A stretch of DNA of 64,000 nt from JAVBQB01 sp031549265. Its GTDB lineage: Bacteria > Bacillota > Clostridia > Oscillospirales > JAVBQB01. This document shows, in pieces, positions 60,398 to 64,000 of the stretch. The stretch is taken from contig JAVBQB010000002.1 of assembly GCA_031549265.1 (NCBI GenBank), positions 62,001 to 126,000 on the forward strand, read 5' to 3'. The notes under the pieces were generated by a model. That model was not told the DNA's origin. It ran no database searches and worked only from the letters and a program-made list of their open reading frames with translations. The position numbers were made by a program, and so were the translations under genes. Positions within the stretch are counted from its first letter, which is position 1. Every line of letters begins with the position of its first letter.

Positions 60398-61447
60398 TCA
60401 GTCCGCCAATTTGTAGCCGGATTCAATCAGCTTAAAGGAACCGGCAATACCGCCGGTAGTTACGACCGTGTTGTCGGTGGTTATGAAAATACCCTCCGTG
60501 TCGGGTAAGGAGTCAAGCAGCGCGCAGCCCTTTTCCACGCCCAGCACAAAGCACGCTGTTGACAGCTGATCGGCAAGAGTCGAGCTCTTTGAGATGATGG
60601 TGACCGACAGCAGCCCGCTTTTCGGGGGATAACCCGTCGCCGGATCGATAATATGATGGTAGATTTCCCCGTCACGCTCAAAATAATGCTCGTAGCCGCC
60701 GGAGGTGACGACCGAGGTATCGCTGACCGAAACCACACCGACGATTTTGTCACTGCCGATGACCGGCTCGCGGATGCCTACGTTCCAGTTGGAGCCGTCC
60801 GGCTTTTTGCCGAACGCGTAAATGTTGCCGCCAAAGTCGAGGATCGCGCTCGTGATTGAATTCTCTCTGAAAATCCGGACAGCCTCGTCGCAGGCGTAAC
60901 CCTTGGCGACGCCGCCAAGGTCAATGGACATGCCGTGCTCGGCTAGCTTGACAGTCTTACCGGCGTCGTCGATCTCCAGCTTGCGGAAGTCAACCAGCCG
61001 TTTGGCGTTTGCGATCTCTGCTTCATCAGGGACGCGGGGGTGATCGGTCCCGATGCCCCAGAGCTTGATGAGCGGCCCGATGGTCACGTCAAAAGCGCCG
61101 CCCGACAGCTCCGACATATGCTTCGACTGCCGTATAAGCTCCAGCAGCGGCTCAAACTCAACTTTGCACGCGGTTCCTGCGGCGCTGTTGATCCGGTCGA
61201 GCTCGTTGCCCACGATGGTAGCGGACATCTTGTTATGTATTTCGGATACGCGCGCCAGCGCCTGCTCTGCGGCGGCGGGGACGTCGCCCTTCCGGTCGGC
61301 AGGCGCGTCATGGACGGTAATTGTTATGACCGTGCCGAGATACTCGTCGGTTGTGTATGACGCAGGAAGCTCCACCGTGCCCGCGCCCGAGCATCCGGTC
61401 AAAAGCGCGAGAGAGACAATCATTGAAATTGCCGCAGTTTTCTTCAT
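60398..61447 (-). CDS. apbE: FAD:protein FMN transferase ApbE (lipoprotein)
   Basis: Attaches FMN from FAD to Thr in proteins such as RnfG and RnfD. 349 residues. Signal KKTAAISMIVSLALLTGC gives a lipidated Cys; catalytic side faces outside. Motifs: YLGTVITITVHDAP, ELSGGAFDVTIGPLIKLWG, SIDLGGVAKGYACDEAV, LDFGGNIYAFGKKPDGSNW, TSGGYEHYFERDG and HHIIDPATGYPP. I chose ATG at 61447 because the signal peptide starts there and AGGTGA lies just upstream; the frame continues to 61480. Likely flavinylates the Rnf complex encoded 28 kb away. Confidence 0.95.
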   Translation of the reverse strand: MKKTAAISMIVSLALLTGCSGAGTVELPASYTTDEYLGTVITITVHDAPADRKGDVPAAAEQALARVSEIHNKMSATIVGNELDRINSAAGTACKVEFEPLLELIRQSKHMSELSGGAFDVTIGPLIKLWGIGTDHPRVPDEAEIANAKRLVDFRKLEIDDAGKTVKLAEHGMSIDLGGVAKGYACDEAVRIFRENSITSAILDFGGNIYAFGKKPDGSNWNVGIREPVIGSDKIVGVVSVSDTSVVTSGGYEHYFERDGEIYHHIIDPATGYPPKSGLLSVTIISKSSTLADQLSTACFVLGVEKGCALLDSLPDTEGIFITTDNTVVTTGGIAGSFKLIESGYKLAD

Positions 61448-61471
61448 AAAGTCACCTGGTAAAAGAATTAA

Positions 61472-61489
61472 TGTTAGCATAGATTAACA
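61472..61489 (-). promoter_or_regulatory. Dyad upstream of apbE
   Basis: Minus strand TGTTA-ATCTATGC-TAACA, 25 bp before the apbE start. On the plus strand it contains TTAGCATAGATTAA, sharing TTAGCA and TAA ends with the feo dyad. A possible operator of the same metal or redox regulator. Confidence 0.4.
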
Positions 61490-61647
61490 TATTTGACAGT
61501 ATATATATTTGCCGAGAGCATGTCAATATGAAATTTGGCTGTATTTTAGTGTATTCCAGATAAATATACAGCGAATTCCGCCTGACTCCGCTAAAAGAGC
61601 AAGAGCTCGGATAACTTTTCACCAAAGAAAGCGTCAAAGATGCCGGC

Positions 61648-61677
61648 AAAAAGGACGGCTGCGTAAGGCAGTCGTCC
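61648..61677 (-). terminator. Nitroreductase terminator
   Basis: On the minus strand GGACGACTGC (plus 61668-61677) pairs with GCAGCCGTCC (plus 61653-61662, one mismatch), followed by TTTTT (plus 61648-61652). Confidence 0.75.
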
Positions 61678-61708
61678 CTCGATGCTTTTTTCAAATTATC
61701 AGTCGCGC

Positions 61709-62320
61709 TTATCGGCAAGGTGGGATTGATCTAAAAACTTTCATGCGGTTCTCGATTGGCGCGAACTGTTTTGCGTCGGGCTGAGCCACGACCGAGCCGA
61801 ACGGCATTTGCGCGATCAGCTGCCAGTCATCAGGAACGTCCCACTCTGCCTTGACTTCGGCATCAATGATCGGATTGTAGTGCTGAAGCGACGCGCCGAG
61901 TCCCTCAAGCTCCAGTGCGGTCCAGATTGTGAACTGGAGTATCGCGCTGGCGTGCTGAGACCAAACCGGGAATTTGTCGCTGTAAGTGGGATAGGTCTCC
62001 ATCAGCCCGCGGACAGTGGCGTCATCCTCAAAGTAAAGGATGCTGCCGTAACCGGCTACGAACGAATTTACCTTCTCATCGGTGGCGGCAAAGGCTTCGG
62101 GCGGGACTATGCGCCGGAGCGTTTCCATCACGATTGACCACAATTTCGTGTGATACGCGCCGAAAAGCACAACTACCCTCGAAGTCTGAGAGTTAAAAGC
62201 GGACGGGCAGTGCAGCAAAGCGGTTTCGACGATTTCCAGAATCCGATCCTGCGAAACTGTTATCTCGTTTCCGATAGCGTAGATTGTGCGTCTCTTTTTA
62301 ACGTTATCCAAAAATGTCAT
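61709..62320 (-). CDS. Nitroreductase family protein, Frm2/Hbn1/CinD-like
   Basis: 203 residues. Flavin-dependent nitro/quinone reductase subgroup: starts TFLDNVKKRRTIYAIG, then LHCPSAFNSQTSRVVVLFG, SILYFEDDATVRGL and WSQHASAILQFTIWTALELE. The PSAFNSQ motif and length fit the Frm2/CinD branch rather than NfsB. The physiological substrate is not known. I chose ATG at 62320 with GGGAGG 7 bases upstream; the frame continues to 62383. Single gene with its own terminator. Confidence 0.9.
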   Translation of the reverse strand: MTFLDNVKKRRTIYAIGNEITVSQDRILEIVETALLHCPSAFNSQTSRVVVLFGAYHTKLWSIVMETLRRIVPPEAFAATDEKVNSFVAGYGSILYFEDDATVRGLMETYPTYSDKFPVWSQHASAILQFTIWTALELEGLGASLQHYNPIIDAEVKAEWDVPDDWQLIAQMPFGSVVAQPDAKQFAPIENRMKVFRSIPPCR

Positions 62321-62578
62321 GCAAAAACCTCCCTTAAAACGGTTTGTAAATGAAAGGCGGCGATCCGGACGGCAGGTTACCATAGGACAATCTCATTAAT
62401 TAGAAGTATACCACTCCGGTAGGTCAAAGTCAATGAGAGGTAAAAATGGAAAAAAGCGCAAGTGTCACCGGAGCTTGAATTCCGTATCCGCCCATGATAA
62501 AATGTTCAGCATAGAAATGTTGACGCTTATAGAGTATTGCCGGTAAAAAGAATACTATGTCTGCGGGTGATTTGCCTT

Positions 62579-62893
62579 ATGATATATCCGTGTATCGGTT
62601 GTGGGATTTGCTGTACATTTCTGAAGGGCATTCCGGAGCTTGCCGGGTTCCACGGCGGCGACGGAGTCTGCGTTAATTTAAAAAACAACCGCTGCGAGAT
62701 TTACGCGTCGCGCCCGGATATATGCAGTACTGAGAAAATGTACAGGCTGGTGCTGTCCGAAGATATGAGCGAGAACGAGTTTATTTATTCCAACCTGCAT
62801 GTCTGCCTTATGCTTAACCGAGAGCACGGAGAAATACATAATGTGCGAAAGCTGACCGAAATAATCAAGGAATGGAGATCGAAGCTATCGTGA
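62579..62893 (+). CDS. YkgJ-type cysteine cluster protein
   Basis: 104 residues. N-terminal CIGCGICCTFL followed by further Cys (GVCVNLKNNRCEIYASRPDIC) matches the CxxCxxCC YkgJ/UPF0153 family, predicted to bind zinc or an Fe-S cluster; function unknown. The C-terminal half is helical with one more Cys (LHVCLML). I chose ATG at 62579, with GGGTGA about 8 bases upstream; the open frame reaches 62537. Isolated gene, divergent from the nitroreductase. Confidence 0.8.
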   Translation: MIYPCIGCGICCTFLKGIPELAGFHGGDGVCVNLKNNRCEIYASRPDICSTEKMYRLVLSEDMSENEFIYSNLHVCLMLNREHGEIHNVRKLTEIIKEWRSKLS

Positions 62894-62947
62894 TCCGTCA
62901 TCTCTTTGGCGATTTGCGATCGAGCGCAATTCACGCCGGATAAACAG

Positions 62948-62980
62948 AAATCCGCCGAGCCGTACTGGCCTGGCGGATTT
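62948..62980. terminator. Bidirectional terminator between convergent genes
   Basis: AAATCCGCC (62948-62956) pairs perfectly with GGCGGATTT (62972-62980) between the converging cysteine-cluster and SLH genes. Confidence 0.65.
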
Positions 62981-63057
62981 ATCATATGCGCGGCTGGTGG
63001 TTGACAGATGGGCGCCCGGATTCAGCAAGTCGCGGCGTTGAAGTATAACCCGGTCTC

Positions 63058-64000
63058 TCAGCGTGCGCCCAGATAGTATACGTCGCACGTGATGTTGTCG
63101 TCGCTCACCAAGTCGAAACTGAACGGGCAATCCGCCGGCAATACCACTCGCCAGGTGACTAGACCGTCTTCGGCGTTTGTGTCGGAGAATACAGCGTCGC
63201 TGAAGCGGTCCTGTCCGGATTCGCCGGAGCCGCCCTGCTTATACGCGTAAAATTCACCAGAAAAGTAATGGCCGAAAACGTATTTCTCACCGCTGACAGA
63301 AAAAATTACGTCGTACACGGTGGAACCTGCTACCGGAAATTCGAAGGTGTATGTAAAGACCGCTTCCCTCGCCGAGCGGATATCGAGCTTGAGCGAGACG
63401 GGCTTCTGCTCATCAAATCCGGCGACGTCGGCCTCCGCGTTGACAAGATAGGTTCTGGCCGCGTTTTGGCCGGAATTATCCGGGAGCTGAGTTTCCGGCG
63501 CGTTTGCCAGTTCCTCAAGAATCGCCTGTAACAGCGTTTTGCCGCCGTCTTTGAGCTTCTGATCCAGCGCCTTTGCCGAGACGGTAACTGCGTCGCTGCG
63601 GGTAAAGGCTGATTTCGCGCCGTACTGGCCGGACGTGACGCCCAGCTTGTCGGTAAGCTCCCAGGCGGTACTCCAGGCAAAGTCGCCGTCCGAGCTGTAT
63701 CCCAGCGCCCTGAGCACAAACGTCAGGTACTGCGCGGCGCTGACGGTGTCGGTGCCGTTGAATTTCGTCGCGGACATGCCGGAAGTCAGACCGTGCACAA
63801 AGGCGTATCCGACATAGGGCCGCGCCCAGTCCGCAACGTCGGTGAACGGGATTGTCCACGCGCCGGAGAGCGCCTCGGCCTCCTTGCCGAGCAGACGGAC
63901 GAGGAGGGTGACGGTTTCCATGCGGTTCGGAGAGCGGTCAAGGTCGTAATTCGGCGTGCCGTCCGCGCTGACGCCGACGCCGTTGAAAAGTCCCAGCTCA
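63058..64000 (-). CDS. S-layer homology (SLH) domain protein, 5' end cut by window edge
   Basis: The frame stays open to base 63999, so the N-terminus is outside; the visible part is about 314 residues. The first ~100 residues show SLH repeats: ELGLFNGVGVSADGTPNYDL, DRSPNRMETVTLLVRLLG, FTDVADWARPYVGYAFVHGL and NGTDTVSAAQYLTFVLRALG. They bind secondary cell-wall polymer. A linker (about 175-195) leads to a C-terminal beta-sandwich domain of ~115 residues (VSLKLDIRSAREAVFTYTFE, VIFSVSGEKYVFG) that I do not recognise. The C-terminal rather than N-terminal position of the globular domain suggests a surface-displayed protein. Confidence 0.88.
   Translation of the reverse strand, partial: ELGLFNGVGVSADGTPNYDLDRSPNRMETVTLLVRLLGKEAEALSGAWTIPFTDVADWARPYVGYAFVHGLTSGMSATKFNGTDTVSAAQYLTFVLRALGYSSDGDFAWSTAWELTDKLGVTSGQYGAKSAFTRSDAVTVSAKALDQKLKDGGKTLLQAILEELANAPETQLPDNSGQNAARTYLVNAEADVAGFDEQKPVSLKLDIRSAREAVFTYTFEFPVAGSTVYDVIFSVSGEKYVFGHYFSGEFYAYKQGGSGESGQDRFSDAVFSDTNAEDGLVTWRVVLPADCPFSFDLVSDDNITCDVYYLGAR

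Overview
The window looks like the replication-origin region of a Clostridia-type Firmicute, moderately high in GC with AT-rich intergenic stretches. I infer an anaerobe near the Oscillospiraceae. The reasons are dnaA-dnaN-yaaA-recF-remB-gyrB-gyrA in Bacillus/Clostridia order, the divergent rpmH-rnpA-yidD-yidC-jag operon, a soj/parB/noc-like set around a perfect parS, a six-gene Rnf complex in clostridial order (CDGEAB), a MecA-like adaptor, a YmaF protein, and strong AGGAGG-type ribosome sites. TTG start codons are frequent. No CRISPR array, insertion sequence, prophage or rRNA gene was seen.

Layout. 1-3.4 kb: an unrecognised partial gene, a GlmU-like protein with a degenerate uridyltransferase half, and pth. 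3.4-6.2 kb (minus): ymaF, the Fe-S assembly pair iscS-nifU, and rnhA. 6.2-16.3 kb (minus): gyrA, two small paralogous membrane proteins, gyrB, remB, recF, yaaA, dnaN, a candidate origin, and dnaA. 16.5-19.3 kb (plus): rpmH to jag. 19.5-33.5 kb (minus): serS, a coiled-coil membrane protein, parB, soj, parS, a Noc-like ParB, rsmG, mnmG, a membrane-anchored putative glycoside hydrolase, and rnfBAEGDC. Relative to the usual jag-mnmE-mnmG-rsmG-noc-soj-parB order this block is inverted, and mnmE is not in the window.

33.8-47 kb: a MecA-like adaptor; an operon of ABC ATPase, ABC-2 permease, HlyD-type lipoprotein and copper ATPase; a tRNA-Gly; an AT-rich orphan membrane gene; and a second ABC operon in which a 1001-residue membrane-anchored repeat protein sits between a MacB-type ATPase and its FtsX-type permease, followed by a stalk-domain protein. 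47-49 kb: small genes, a probable frameshifted remnant, and tRNAs Val, Glu, Met and Leu. 49-56 kb: two secreted lipoproteins (WG-repeat and PstS-like), a PCP_red-domain protein, and a hybrid histidine kinase facing a receiver protein that looks like a truncated copy of the kinase's C-terminal end. 56-64 kb: the feoA-feoB-Cys-rich iron uptake operon, an apbE / NusG-II / Gx-transporter operon (an RnfD/RnfG flavinylation and electron-transfer type set), a Frm2-like nitroreductase, a cysteine-cluster protein, and the 3' part of an SLH-domain protein.

Themes. Iron and Fe-S metabolism recur (iscS-nifU, Rnf, feoAB, apbE), and three of these promoters carry similar TTAGC/TAA-type dyads. The origin is unusual in two linked ways: DnaA has Asn where the base-reading Asp normally sits, and no canonical DnaA box was seen beside dnaA. 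All coordinates, motifs and starts were read by eye; family names rest on motif recognition, not on database searches.
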